Assembly: GCA_036556905.1 (NCBI GenBank)
Contig: DATBIM010000102.1
Location: 1 to 64,000, forward strand
DNA: 64,000 nt
Reading direction: 5' to 3'
From: 40CM-4-69-5 sp036556905
Lineage (GTDB): Bacteria > Methylomirabilota > Methylomirabilia > Rokubacteriales > CSP1-6
The position numbers were made by a program, and so were the translations under genes. The notes under the pieces were generated by a model, which made no database searches, was not told where the DNA came from, and saw only the letters and a program-made list of their open reading frames with translations. Shown here piece by piece: positions 1 through 8,989 of the stretch (within the stretch, counting starts at the first letter, position 1; every line of letters starts with the position of its first letter).

Positions 1-660
1 CCCGATGATGCCCGAGGTGTTCCCGAGCTTCGGCTGCGTCCCGACGTGCTGGGGACGGCAGATGGCCTCGGGAAATTTCCCTACATTCGTGAGAGCCGTC
101 GCCTGCGGGCGCTGGCGACGGTGCGCGAGCAGGACGTGTCCATCGACCATCAGCGGGGCGCCCGGGCCCGGCACTTCGCGGACTCGGTGGGCGTCGGCTG
201 GTATCCCATCGACATCCACCGGGCCGGCCCCGACGACGTGGGCGTATCTTGCCGCACGCGGCCGTTTCAAATCCCCATGGGAGCGCTGATCCCCGTGCGC
301 GTCCGCAACCTGCTCGCCGGCGCCAAGAACCTCGGTGTGACCCACATCACCAACGGCTGCTATCGGCTGCACCCGGTGGAGTGGAACACTGGCGAGGCCG
401 CCGGAACCCTGGCCGCGTTCGCGGTCGAGACGAAACGGGACCCCGCCGACATCTGGCGCGATCCGATGGCGCAGGTCACGTTCCAGCGGCGGCTGGTTGC
501 TGCCGGGGTGCCGCTCTACTGGTTCATCGATGTGGGCGTGGAGCATCCAGCCTTCACCACGCTGCAGATCGCGGCCGTCACTGGCGAGGTCGAAGGGACC
601 CCCGACAGCCTGGAGGCAGCGGCCCTGCCCGCGGCCGTCCGAGGCCGGTACGGGCTGTGA
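1..660 (+). CDS. FAD-dependent oxidoreductase, C-terminal part (5' end outside window)
   Basis: The reading frame is open from the first base, so the gene starts before the window; 219 codons remain before the TGA. The visible part contains a stretch ending PMGALIPVRVRNLLAGAKN followed by a THITNGCYRLHPVEWNTGEAAG segment. This resembles the C-terminal FAD-binding part of FAD-dependent oxidoreductases of the PF12831 type, in which a conserved sequence near the C-terminus closes over the flavin. The N-terminal Rossmann motif cannot be seen. The stop overlaps the GTG of the next gene (GTGA), so the two are probably co-transcribed and translationally coupled. The substrate is unknown. Family call is moderate because only a fragment is available. 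Confidence 0.55.
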   Translation, partial: PDDARGVPELRLRPDVLGTADGLGKFPYIRESRRLRALATVREQDVSIDHQRGARARHFADSVGVGWYPIDIHRAGPDDVGVSCRTRPFQIPMGALIPVRVRNLLAGAKNLGVTHITNGCYRLHPVEWNTGEAAGTLAAFAVETKRDPADIWRDPMAQVTFQRRLVAAGVPLYWFIDVGVEHPAFTTLQIAAVTGEVEGTPDSLEAAALPAAVRGRYGL

Positions 661-2171
661 ACATCGTCGGCGTTCGCACGCTCAAGGCCGCGCTGGAGGA
701 CAAGGCCCGGCGCTTTCCCGGGGAGCCCTTCCTCTGGTTCGAGGACGCCGACGGCCGGGCCCAGGGCCCGTGGACGTGGCGCCACTTCGACTGCGAAGTG
801 AACCGGGCAGCCCACCTCCTGCTCACGCGAGGGCTCAAGCCCGGTGATCGGTTCAACCTGCACCTCGGCAACTGCCCCGAGTTCCTCGTGTGCTGGATGG
901 CGGCAGCCAAGACCGGCACCGTGATGGTGCCGACCAATCCCGTCTCGACGCCCGAGGAGATGGCCTACATCCTCGCCCACTCCGAAGCGCGGCTGGCCAT
1001 CACGGAGCCCCGCTATGCAGCGGCCTGCCGGGCTGTACGCGATCGGTGTCCCGCGCTGCTCGACGTCGTGGACTGTCGCCCGCTCGAGCCTCTGCTGGCC
1101 GGCATGCCCGACACACCGCCCGATGTGCCGGTGGTGTCCTCCGACGAAGTCTCCATGCAGTACACCTCGGGCACGACCTCGCGACCCAAGGGTGTGCTGC
1201 TCACCCACGCCAACTACCTCTATGGTGGCGAGGTCATGGCCAAGGCCATGCGCGCCGCGCCCGGCGACCGCCACCTGGTCGTACTGCCGCTCTTCCACGC
1301 CGGGGCCCAGCTCCACGCGTTCATTCCCATGCTGCTGGTGGGGGGTAGCGTGGCTTTGATGGAGCGCTTCAGCGCCGGCCGCTTCGTGGATCAGACCCTG
1401 CGTCATCAGGCGACGCTGGCCGCGCTCTTCGCCGCGCCCATCCGCATGCTGCTGGCTCAGCCCCAGCGCCCTGAAGAAGCGACGACGCGCCTGCGGGCGG
1501 TGAGCTACGCCCAGAACGTGACGCCGCAGCAGTTCGAAGAGTGGCACCGGCGCTTCGGAGCCCCGCTGCTCCAGATCTGGGGGATGACCGAGACCATGTC
1601 GCTGCCGCTCATGCAGCCGCTCGACCTGCCGCCGAAGCCCCTGTCGATGGGCATGCCGGTGCTGGGTTACGAGGTGAAAATCGTGGACGAGGCGGGCCAC
1701 GAGGTCCCGCCGGGCACGACCGGCGAGCTGATCGTGCGCGGGACCCCGGGCGTGAGCCTCATGAAGGGATACTTCAAGAATCCCGAGGCCACGGCCCAGA
1801 CTCTGCGCGAGGGCTGGCTGTGGAGCGGGGATCAGGCCTTCATGGATACCGACGGCTACTTCTTCTTCGTGGACCGCAAGAAGGACATGATCAAGCGGGC
1901 CGGCGAGAACGTGTCGGCCTCCGAGGTGGAGGACACGCTCAAGCAGCACCCGGCCGTCTTCGACGCCGCCGTGGTCGGGGTGCCCGACCCCGTGCGCGAT
2001 CAGGCCATCCGGGCCTACGTGATCCTGAACGACGGCGCCGCCGCCTCGGCCGAGGACCTGATCGCCTGGTGTCGGAGTCGGCTCTCGCCGTTCAAGGTTC
2101 CCGGGGCAGTGGAGTTCCGGGCGACCTTTCCCCGCACGTCGGTGGGCAAGATCCAGAAGCACCTGTTCTGA
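657..2171 (+). CDS. Acyl-CoA synthetase / AMP-dependent CoA ligase
   Basis: 504 residues, a normal length for the ANL (acyl-CoA synthetase) superfamily, which activates a carboxylic acid to an acyl-adenylate and then to a CoA thioester. Visible motifs are the P-loop-like YTSGTTSRPKG (about residues 165-175), the adenylate motif WGMTET, the hinge region SGDQAFMDTDGYFFFVDRKKDMIKRAGENVS, and the C-terminal catalytic lysine context TSVGKIQKH. It starts with GTG overlapping the upstream stop (GTGA). It resembles the crotonobetaine/carnitine- or long-chain-CoA ligase branch, but substrate cannot be read from sequence. It is likely in an operon with the upstream flavoprotein, which could act on the same substrate. 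Confidence 0.88.
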   Translation: MNIVGVRTLKAALEDKARRFPGEPFLWFEDADGRAQGPWTWRHFDCEVNRAAHLLLTRGLKPGDRFNLHLGNCPEFLVCWMAAAKTGTVMVPTNPVSTPEEMAYILAHSEARLAITEPRYAAACRAVRDRCPALLDVVDCRPLEPLLAGMPDTPPDVPVVSSDEVSMQYTSGTTSRPKGVLLTHANYLYGGEVMAKAMRAAPGDRHLVVLPLFHAGAQLHAFIPMLLVGGSVALMERFSAGRFVDQTLRHQATLAALFAAPIRMLLAQPQRPEEATTRLRAVSYAQNVTPQQFEEWHRRFGAPLLQIWGMTETMSLPLMQPLDLPPKPLSMGMPVLGYEVKIVDEAGHEVPPGTTGELIVRGTPGVSLMKGYFKNPEATAQTLREGWLWSGDQAFMDTDGYFFFVDRKKDMIKRAGENVSASEVEDTLKQHPAVFDAAVVGVPDPVRDQAIRAYVILNDGAAASAEDLIAWCRSRLSPFKVPGAVEFRATFPRTSVGKIQKHLF

Positions 2172-2242
2172 GCGAGCTCACCGCAGAGACAGAGACCACG
2201 CGAGGCCATGGCCCTCGCGGAGCCGCGCGGGATGTGCCAGCG

Positions 2243-2524
2243 TCACCCTCGCCGGAGGTGTCGGAGCGTCTCCTGGTAGATGGTCCGGCGCGGGCCGATG
2301 GCGACGAGATCGATCAGCCGCCGCGCCTCGACCCGGTAGATGATTCGGATCTGTCCCACCCGGAGGCTCCGCAGTCCCGCCAGCTCGTCGCGCAGCTCCT
2401 TGCCGACCGCCGGGTCGGTGCGAATGAGGTCGAGGCCCGCCCGCACCTTACGCTTGAGCTCGGGATGAAGGCCTCGGACAAGCTCCTCGATCCGTCCGGG
2501 TACCCGGAGGCGATAGGGCGCCAC
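2243..2524 (-). CDS. RelE/ParE-family toxin
   Basis: About 93 residues, the usual size for a RelE/ParE toxin. The sequence from VAPYRLRVPGRIEELVRGL to RSLRVGQIRIIYRVEARRLIDLVAIGPRRTIYQ shows the family pattern: an N-terminal helix pair, then the beta-strand block with G-x-x-R-I-I-Y and a C-terminal basic and aromatic tail. RelE members cleave mRNA at the ribosome; ParE members inhibit gyrase; which applies here cannot be decided, although the RIIY core suits RelE. The start chosen is the GTG at 2524. Upstream in-frame codons would extend it into the antitoxin gene. It lies directly downstream of, and nearly touching, the antitoxin, as expected for such a pair. Confidence 0.8.
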   Translation of the reverse strand: MAPYRLRVPGRIEELVRGLHPELKRKVRAGLDLIRTDPAVGKELRDELAGLRSLRVGQIRIIYRVEARRLIDLVAIGPRRTIYQETLRHLRRG

Positions 2525-2543
2525 GATGCTGGCGCCACCCGCA

Positions 2544-2807
2544 TCAGTCCTCGGGCAGCAGTTCCTCAAGCGTGTACGTCTTGGCGCCGCGCTTGAGCGT
2601 CCGCAGGCCACGCCGGATGTCCGCCATGAGCTCTCGGTCCGATCGGATTGCTTGCGTCTCCTTCCATCCCTCGTACTCGTCGGGGCTGACGAGAATGGCG
2701 GCTGGACGGCCGTTCCGGGTGATCACGATTTCCTCATCCGTTTCCACGACCTGGTCCACGAGGCGGCTGAGATTCGCCTTCACGTGGGCGAGCGGCAGCG
2801 TTTTCAT
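2544..2807 (-). CDS. Phd/YefM-family antitoxin
   Basis: 87 residues beginning MKTLPLAHVKANLSRLVDQV, the typical Phd/YefM N-terminal DNA-binding fold, followed by EEIVITRNGRPAAILVSPDEYEGW, the strongest family signature. The C-terminal part, which binds the toxin, is charged and less conserved. The start at 2807 matches the family N-terminus; an upstream ATG at 2846 would add 13 residues and is unlikely. The gene precedes the RelE-type toxin in the same direction. A perfect inverted repeat just upstream (2828-2845) is a likely operator for autoregulation. Confidence 0.85.
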   Translation of the reverse strand: MKTLPLAHVKANLSRLVDQVVETDEEIVITRNGRPAAILVSPDEYEGWKETQAIRSDRELMADIRRGLRTLKRGAKTYTLEELLPED

Positions 2808-2827
2808 GGGGGCCCCCTGGCCAGAAA

Positions 2828-2845
2828 TGGTCACAATTATGACCA
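2828..2845. promoter_or_regulatory. Palindromic operator for the Phd/RelE pair
   Basis: TGGTCA-CAATTA-TGACCA is a perfect 6+6 inverted repeat with a 6-base AT-rich spacer, starting 21 bases upstream of the antitoxin start. The site is unusually AT-rich for this window, and CATAAT within it reads as a possible -10 element on the minus strand. Phd/YefM antitoxins usually repress their own promoter at such repeats; binding here is inferred. Confidence 0.6.
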
Positions 2846-3000
2846 AACTCTACCCCGGGCGCCCCGATCGGTCAAGCCTGGTCGGGGAAAGAACGAGGAG
2901 AAGGCAGTGTGCCGGTCGCCAGCGTTGACAATCACGGCTCGGCAGGACAAGCTCGCTGCGGTCACGGCTTGCGTTCACCACGATTGCGGAGGCCCGGGAC

Positions 3001-6000
3001 ATGACATGTCCGCGCTGCCAATCGCCCAACCCGGAGGGCGCGCGCTTCTGTGAGGAGTGTGGCGCCTCGCTCGAGCTGCGCTGCCCAAGCTGCGGCGAGA
3101 CGGTGGGCGCGGGAAAGAAGTTCTGCCGCTCATGCGGCAGCGTCCTGGGGAGTGAGTCGGCACCCGCTGTGTCCTGGTCCGGGCCCGCCGGGCCTCGGGC
3201 GTATACCCCACCTCACCTCGCTGAGCGCATCCGCCTCTCCAAGGCCGCCCTCGAGGGCGAGCGAAAGCAGGTGACCGTCCTCTTCGCCGACCTCAAGGGC
3301 TCCATGGAACTGCTGGCCGATCGCGACCCCGAGGAGGCGCGCAAACTCCTCGATCCCGTCCTCACGCTGATGATGGACGCCGTCCATCGCTATGAGGGCA
3401 CGGTGAACCAGGTGATGGGCGATGGCATCATGGCCCTCTTTGGCGCGCCGCTCGCCCACGAAGATCATGCCGTGCGGGCGTGCTATGCCGCCCTCCGGAT
3501 GCAGGAGGCCGTGCGCCGTTACTCTGACGAGCTGCGCCGCGCCCAGGGCGTGGAGGTGCAGATCCGCGTCGGCCTCAACTCCGGTGACGTCGTGGTGCGC
3601 TCGATCGGCAGCGATCTCCGCATGGACTACACCGCCGTGGGCCAGACCACGCACCTGGCTGCTCGCATGGAGCAGCTCGCGGCGCCCGGCAGCATCCGGC
3701 TCACCGCCGCGACAGTGCTCCTGGCCGAGGGCTTCGTCCAAATCTCCCCGCTTGGCCCGGTGCCGATCAAGGGGCTCGGCGAGCCGGTCGAGGTGTTCGA
3801 GCTGGTGGGAGCCGGCGCCGCTCGCACCCGACTCGAGGCCGCGGCGCGGCGAGGACTCACGCGCTTCGTCGGCCGGACCGCCGAGCTGGAGCAGCTCCGG
3901 GACGCGCTCGACCGGGCCAGCCTGGGCCGTGGCCAGGTGGTGGCGGTGGTCGGGGAGCCGGGAGTGGGCAAGTCGCGGCTCTTCTGGGAGCTCATCCACT
4001 CCCATCGCGTGCAGGGCTGGCTGGTCGTGCAGTCCGCCTCGGTCTCCTACGGCAAGGCCACCGCCTACCTGCCCGTGATCGAACTGCTCCGAGGCTACTT
4101 CGAGATCGAAAGCCGCGATGACCCGCGCAAGATCCGCGAGAAAATCACGGGCAAGGTCATGACGCTCGCCCCGGCGCTCGCGCCGACGGTGCCCGCCTTC
4201 CTGGCGCTCCTGGACGTGCCCGTGGATGACGCGTCATGGCAGACCCTCGATCCGCTCCAGCGGCGTCAGAGGACGCTCGACGCCGTCAAGCATCTGCTGC
4301 TGCGCGAGAGCGAGGTGCAGCCGCTGGTAGTGGTCTTCGAGGACCTGCACTGGATCGACGGGGAGACCCAGACCTTGCTCGACAGTCTGATCGAGAGCCT
4401 CCCCGCCGCGCGTCTGCTGCTGCTGGTCAACTACCGTCCCGAATACCAGCACGCATGGGGCGGCAAGACCTACTACCGCCAGCTCCGGATCGACCCCCTG
4501 CCGCCCGAGAGCGCCGACGAGCTGCTTGATGCGCTCCTCGGCCCTGACGTGGCCCTCGGCCCACTCAAACGGCTCCTGGTCGAGCGCACGGAAGCGAATC
4601 CCCTCTTTCTCGAGGAGAGCGCGCGGGCCCTGGTGGAGACGGGAGCCCTGGCTGGCGAGCGCGGCAATTACCGGCTCACCCGGCCCGTCGAGCAGCTGAC
4701 GATCCCCGCCACCGTGCGGGCCATTCTGGCCGCGCGCATCGACCGCCTGGCGCCCGAGGCCAAGCGCCTGCTCCAGGCGGCCGCCGTCATCGGCAAGGAC
4801 GTGCCCCTGCCGCTGCTGCTGGCTATTGCCGAGGCCCCGGAGCACGAGGTGCGCGCCGAGCTGACCCGCCTGCAGGCCGCGGAGTTCCTCTACGAGACCC
4901 AACTGTTCCCGGATCTCGAGTACACGTTCAAACACGCGCTCACCCACGAAGTCGCCTACGGAGGGCTGCTCCACGACCGGCAGCGCGCGCTGCACGCCGG
5001 TATCACCGAGGCGATCGAGCGTCTGTGGGCCGACCGCCTTCCCGAGCAGGCCGAGCGGCTGGCCCACCACGCCCTGCGCGGGGAGCTGTGGGACAAGGCG
5101 GTCGCCTATCTCGGCCAGGCCGGGCTTCGGGCCATGGCGCGGGGAGCCAACCGCGAGGCCATCCCCCACCTCGAACAGGCGCTCGCGACCCTCCACCGTC
5201 TCCCTGAGAGTCGGGAGACGGCCGAACTGGCGATCGACATCCGGCTCGATCTCCGGAACGCGCTCCTTCCGTTCGGCGATCTGGCGCGCATAGGGGACCT
5301 CCTCCAGGCGGCGGAGGGGCTCGCCAGAACTCTCGAGGACCAGCATCGGCTCGGGCGGATCGCCACCTTCACGGTGATCCACCGCCTGAGCACTGGCGAG
5401 TACGACGAGGCTGTCAGATTTGGCCACGAGGCCTTGAGCATTGCGCGCATCCTTGGCGATCGCCCGATCGAGGTCGTCGCCACGTCCTTCCTGGGCATGA
5501 CGCACCTCATCAGGGGCGAGTTTAACGACGCCGCGACGTTCCTCGAGCGGAACCTCGCGCTTGAGGGCGATCTGCGCTACGAGCGCTTCGGGGCCCCTGC
5601 CATCCAGTCGGCGCTCTCGGGGGCGCTTCTCGCCGACGTGCTCTCCCAGCTCGGCCGGTTCGACGAGGCTATCGGGCATGTCGAGGCCGCCGTGCGGATC
5701 GCTGAGGAGGCCGATCATCCCTTCACGCTGTACTGGGGTTTGTTCGAGCTCGGTCGCGCCCACCTCCGTCGCGGGGATCTCTTGCGCGCGACCCGGATCC
5801 TTGAGCGGGGCCTTGATCTCTGCCGAACGTGGCAATTCGTCGTCGCGACACCATTGTTTGCCGCGACCCTCGCCACCGCCTACGCCCTCGCCGGCCATAC
5901 TGACCGGGCGCTTCCGATGATCGCGGGCGCCCTCGAGGAGTTCCGCCAGCGTCAGATTCACCAAAGGCCGGCACTCATTCTGTTGCACGCAGCGACGACC

Positions 6001-6363
6001 TGCCTCGCGGCCGGCCGGATCGACGAGGCCGCCAGCCACGCCCGCGAGGCGCTGGCGCTCACCCGCCGGCTGGGGGCCCGGGGAAGCGAGGCCCACGCCC
6101 TCTGTCTCGCCGGCGATGTCGAGTCGGCAGCCGGCGCCGAGGACGCCGAAGGCTACTACCGCGAGGCTTTGGCCCTTGCCGGCAAGCTCGGCATGCGCCC
6201 CCTCGTCGCCCACTGCCACCTCGGCCTCGGCAAGCTGTACCGCCGCACGGACAAGCGCGAGGAGGCGCAGGAGCACCTCACCGTCGCGGCGACAATGTGC
6301 CGCGAGATGGACATGCGCTTCTGGCTCGAGCAGGCGGAAGCGGAGCTGAGTGCCCTCGCCTGA
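3001..6363 (+). CDS. Zinc-ribbon adenylate/guanylate cyclase fused to AAA ATPase and TPR repeats
   Basis: 1120 residues in four parts. Two zinc ribbons occupy residues 1-48 (Cys3, 6, 18, 21 and Cys28, 31, 42, 45). A class III nucleotide cyclase domain spans about 85-270, with FADLKGS and the GDGIMALFG loop carrying the two metal-binding aspartates. An ATPase domain spans about 295-600 (Walker A GEPGVGKS; Walker B LVVVFEDLHWID). The C-terminal 400-500 residues are TPR-like helical repeats (for example GEFNDAATFLERNLALEG and GRIDEAASHAREALALTRR). This architecture is common in soil bacteria and is thought to act in signalling, but its effector is unknown. No membrane segment is seen, so it should be cytoplasmic. 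It stands alone after a 190-base upstream gap, with the ABC ATPase starting 2 bases after its stop. Confidence 0.88.
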   Translation: MTCPRCQSPNPEGARFCEECGASLELRCPSCGETVGAGKKFCRSCGSVLGSESAPAVSWSGPAGPRAYTPPHLAERIRLSKAALEGERKQVTVLFADLKGSMELLADRDPEEARKLLDPVLTLMMDAVHRYEGTVNQVMGDGIMALFGAPLAHEDHAVRACYAALRMQEAVRRYSDELRRAQGVEVQIRVGLNSGDVVVRSIGSDLRMDYTAVGQTTHLAARMEQLAAPGSIRLTAATVLLAEGFVQISPLGPVPIKGLGEPVEVFELVGAGAARTRLEAAARRGLTRFVGRTAELEQLRDALDRASLGRGQVVAVVGEPGVGKSRLFWELIHSHRVQGWLVVQSASVSYGKATAYLPVIELLRGYFEIESRDDPRKIREKITGKVMTLAPALAPTVPAFLALLDVPVDDASWQTLDPLQRRQRTLDAVKHLLLRESEVQPLVVVFEDLHWIDGETQTLLDSLIESLPAARLLLLVNYRPEYQHAWGGKTYYRQLRIDPLPPESADELLDALLGPDVALGPLKRLLVERTEANPLFLEESARALVETGALAGERGNYRLTRPVEQLTIPATVRAILAARIDRLAPEAKRLLQAAAVIGKDVPLPLLLAIAEAPEHEVRAELTRLQAAEFLYETQLFPDLEYTFKHALTHEVAYGGLLHDRQRALHAGITEAIERLWADRLPEQAERLAHHALRGELWDKAVAYLGQAGLRAMARGANREAIPHLEQALATLHRLPESRETAELAIDIRLDLRNALLPFGDLARIGDLLQAAEGLARTLEDQHRLGRIATFTVIHRLSTGEYDEAVRFGHEALSIARILGDRPIEVVATSFLGMTHLIRGEFNDAATFLERNLALEGDLRYERFGAPAIQSALSGALLADVLSQLGRFDEAIGHVEAAVRIAEEADHPFTLYWGLFELGRAHLRRGDLLRATRILERGLDLCRTWQFVVATPLFAATLATAYALAGHTDRALPMIAGALEEFRQRQIHQRPALILLHAATTCLAAGRIDEAASHAREALALTRRLGARGSEAHALCLAGDVESAAGAEDAEGYYREALALAGKLGMRPLVAHCHLGLGKLYRRTDKREEAQEHLTVAATMCREMDMRFWLEQAEAELSALA

Positions 6364-6365
6364 TC

Positions 6366-7457
6366 ATGGCGCGGATCGACCTGATCGACGTTGGCAAAAC
6401 GCTCAAAGACCGGGCGGCGGGTGGTGCCGCCCGCGGATCGCCGTTTTCCATTCAGAAGCTGACGCTGAGGATCCCCGACGGCAAGACCATGGTCGTCCTG
6501 GGTCCCAGCGGCTGCGGCAAGACCACGCTCCTGAAGCTCATCGCCGGGCTGATCCCGCCCGATTCGGGCGAAGTGCGATACGACGACGTCGACGTGAAGG
6601 ATGTGCCGCCCGGCAGCCGGCGCATCGGCATGGTCTTTCAGAACTACGCGCTCTATCCGCACTTCAGCTCGCGTACGAACGTCATGTCGTACTTCCTGTT
6701 CAGGAAGAAGACACCGGAGCTGGACGCGCTGGCCCGGGCCAAGTACCAGCGGACCAGTGAGCTCATGGGGGTGGAGCTCGAGTATCTCCTGGACCGTAAG
6801 CCCACCACGCTGTCCGGTGGTGAGAAGCAGCGGGTCGCCCTGGGCCGTTGTATCACCCGAGACGCGGCCCTCTTCCTGGTGGACGAGCCCTTCGCCAATC
6901 TCGATCAGGCTCTGCGCGAGAAATACCGGGTCAATCTGAAGATCCTCCTGCAGCAGTTCAGCATCACGACCGTGTATGTGACCCACGATCATCATGAGGC
7001 ATTGATTCTGGCCGACCTGGTGGCCGTCATGGACCGGGGAAGGATCGAGCAGGTTGGAACACCCCAGGAGATCTACGACAGGCCGAAGAACGTCTTCGTG
7101 GCCGGGTTCTTGAACCTGCACATGGGCTGTCCGCCCATCAGCCTCGTCGACGCACGGTGCTGGCCTCAGACACAGCGGTTCGGAAATGTGTGGGTGGGCG
7201 CGCGGCCCGAGCACGTGGAGATCTTCGGGGAGCAAGGCGCGGACCGTCTGATGGGGACCATTGCCAGCACCCTGAGCCTTCCTCCGTTCAACACCAGGCT
7301 GTTCACCATCCGGGTGGGGGAGCACGAGGTTCATGCGCAAACCGCAGGCGACCAGAACCGCCGGGCCGGCGATCGGGTCTGGCTCACCTTCAGGCGATAT
7401 CACCTCTTCGACCGGGCCTCCGGCCTGAGGCTCGGAAGCCATCCGGAAATCCCATGA
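6366..7457 (+). CDS. ABC transporter ATP-binding protein (MalK/UgpC type)
   Basis: 363 residues. Walker A is LGPSGCGKTTLLKLIAGL, the Q-loop is VFQNYALYPH, the signature is LSGGEKQRVALGR, Walker B is ALFLVDEPFANLD and the switch histidine lies in VTHDHHEAL, so the ATPase looks active. The C-terminal about 110 residues match the TOBE/MalK regulatory domain of carbohydrate, polyamine and glycerol-phosphate importers (GARPEHVEIF). An oddity is an insertion near the N-terminus (KDRAAGGAARGSPF). It begins 2 bases after the cyclase protein stops. No permease or binding protein lies beside it, so it either serves an importer encoded elsewhere or is a leftover of one. Confidence 0.85.
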   Translation: MARIDLIDVGKTLKDRAAGGAARGSPFSIQKLTLRIPDGKTMVVLGPSGCGKTTLLKLIAGLIPPDSGEVRYDDVDVKDVPPGSRRIGMVFQNYALYPHFSSRTNVMSYFLFRKKTPELDALARAKYQRTSELMGVELEYLLDRKPTTLSGGEKQRVALGRCITRDAALFLVDEPFANLDQALREKYRVNLKILLQQFSITTVYVTHDHHEALILADLVAVMDRGRIEQVGTPQEIYDRPKNVFVAGFLNLHMGCPPISLVDARCWPQTQRFGNVWVGARPEHVEIFGEQGADRLMGTIASTLSLPPFNTRLFTIRVGEHEVHAQTAGDQNRRAGDRVWLTFRRYHLFDRASGLRLGSHPEIP

Positions 7458-7485
7458 GATGCAGACGTGATCACGGAGGGCAGGC

Positions 7486-8889
7486 ATGACGCGTATGCTG
7501 CTTCGCAACGGATGGGTGATCACGATGGACGCCGCGCTGGGCGACATCGCCGGTGGCGACGTCCTCATCGAGGACGACCGGATCGCCGCCGTCGGCCCGC
7601 ACCTGACGGCGGAGGGCGCCACGGTGCTCGATGCGACCGGCCTGATCGTGATGCCGGGGCTGGTCAATGCCCACATCCACACCTGGGAGATCGGCCTGCG
7701 CGGGATCGGCGCGGATTGGGTCAGCGCCCGCGACTACTTCGGCACCGTCCACGGCAACCTCGCCCAGCGCTACGAGGCCCCGGACAACTACGTCGCGAAC
7801 CTGCTGGGGGCGCTCAGCCAGATCAACGGCGGGACCACCACCATCTTCGACTGGTGCCATAACTTGCGCACGCCCGATATGACCGATGCGGCCCTCGACG
7901 GGCTGGAGGAATCGGGGATCCGTGCCGTCTTCGGTCACGGCACCGCCAAGCCGATCGGCCGGCAGGACCCGCGGCCCTTCACCGAGATTCCCCAACCGCG
8001 CCAGGAGATCCATCGCCTGCGTAGCGGCCGCCTGGGCGCGGACGACCGTCTGGTCACGCTGGCGCTGGCCATCCTGGGACCGGACTGGGGAACGTATGAA
8101 GTGGCCGAGACCGACATCCGGCTGGCCCGGGAGTACGGCGTGATCAACAGCGCCCACACGTTCGGACGCCCGGGCAAGCGCATGGTGCCCGACGGTATGT
8201 ACCGGCTTGGCAAGGCCGGCCTGCTCGGTCCCGACCACAACCTCGTGCACGGCAACTGCCTGGACGACGACGAGCTCAGGATGATCGTCGACGCGGGCTG
8301 CTCGATCTCGGCGACGGTCATGGCCGAGATGCTGAACTGTGAGCGGCCGGCGCTGCTGGGCCGGGTGGAGAAGCTGGGCGGCCGGCCCTCCCTCGGGACC
8401 GACGTCGATCCTTACTTCGCGGCCTCGATGCTGTCCGAGATGCGGCGCGCGTTCCTGCACCAGCGGGAGCTGGACAACCGCGCGTTGGCGGAGCACAAGC
8501 GGTACCCCGCGCAGCAGCACGCGACGACGACACGCTCGGCGCTCCGGTGGGCGACGCTCGGCGGCGCCCGGGCCCTGGGCCTGGAGCCGCGGATCGGCTC
8601 GCTCACGCCGGGCAAGCAGGCCGATATCGTAATGATCAGGGCGACCGATCTGAACATCTTCCCGTCGATCCCCCTCGGCGACCCGGTGCACGCGGTGGTG
8701 ATGAACGCGGAAAGCGGCAACGTGGACACCGTGTTGATCGGGGGTCGGATCGCCAAGCGCCACGGCCAGCTTGCCTTCCCGGCGCGGCGAATCGACAAGC
8801 TGAAGGAAGATCTGCTGGTCTCCCGCGAGCGCGTCATGCGCGCGGGTGGCTTCGTCTACGCTCCCGCGCCCGCGGGTCCCCGCCCGTAG
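7486..8889 (+). CDS. Amidohydrolase (cytosine deaminase / chlorohydrolase-like)
   Basis: 467 residues of the amidohydrolase superfamily, subtype close to S-adenosylhomocysteine deaminase/TrzN. Seen in order: an N-terminal beta-sandwich (LLRNGWVITMD), the first metal motif PGLVNAHIHTW (normally H-x-H), HTFG and HGNCLDDDEL for further metal and substrate histidines, and the GTDVDPYF aspartate. The C-terminus returns to the sandwich (GSLTPGKQADIVMI). All expected metal ligands are present, so a Zn- or Fe-dependent hydrolase or deaminase is likely. The substrate is not determined. The neighbouring MetE-like, racemase and flavoprotein genes suggest catabolism of an amine or amino-acid derivative. 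Confidence 0.85.
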   Translation: MTRMLLRNGWVITMDAALGDIAGGDVLIEDDRIAAVGPHLTAEGATVLDATGLIVMPGLVNAHIHTWEIGLRGIGADWVSARDYFGTVHGNLAQRYEAPDNYVANLLGALSQINGGTTTIFDWCHNLRTPDMTDAALDGLEESGIRAVFGHGTAKPIGRQDPRPFTEIPQPRQEIHRLRSGRLGADDRLVTLALAILGPDWGTYEVAETDIRLAREYGVINSAHTFGRPGKRMVPDGMYRLGKAGLLGPDHNLVHGNCLDDDELRMIVDAGCSISATVMAEMLNCERPALLGRVEKLGGRPSLGTDVDPYFAASMLSEMRRAFLHQRELDNRALAEHKRYPAQQHATTTRSALRWATLGGARALGLEPRIGSLTPGKQADIVMIRATDLNIFPSIPLGDPVHAVVMNAESGNVDTVLIGGRIAKRHGQLAFPARRIDKLKEDLLVSRERVMRAGGFVYAPAPAGPRP

Positions 8890-8989
8890 CCTGGCGCGCT
8901 TACCGCGTGGGGTGAGCCGTTGACAGCGCGGTGGCGGTGGTATGGAATGCGAGCCGACCGTACGCCCGTGGAGGAAAGCGAGAGGACCG

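Noticed and set aside
4234..6276. Minus-strand open frame of 680 codons opposite the cyclase protein
   Set aside because: It is antisense to TPR repeats, has no recognisable domain, and its composition mirrors the plus-strand gene.
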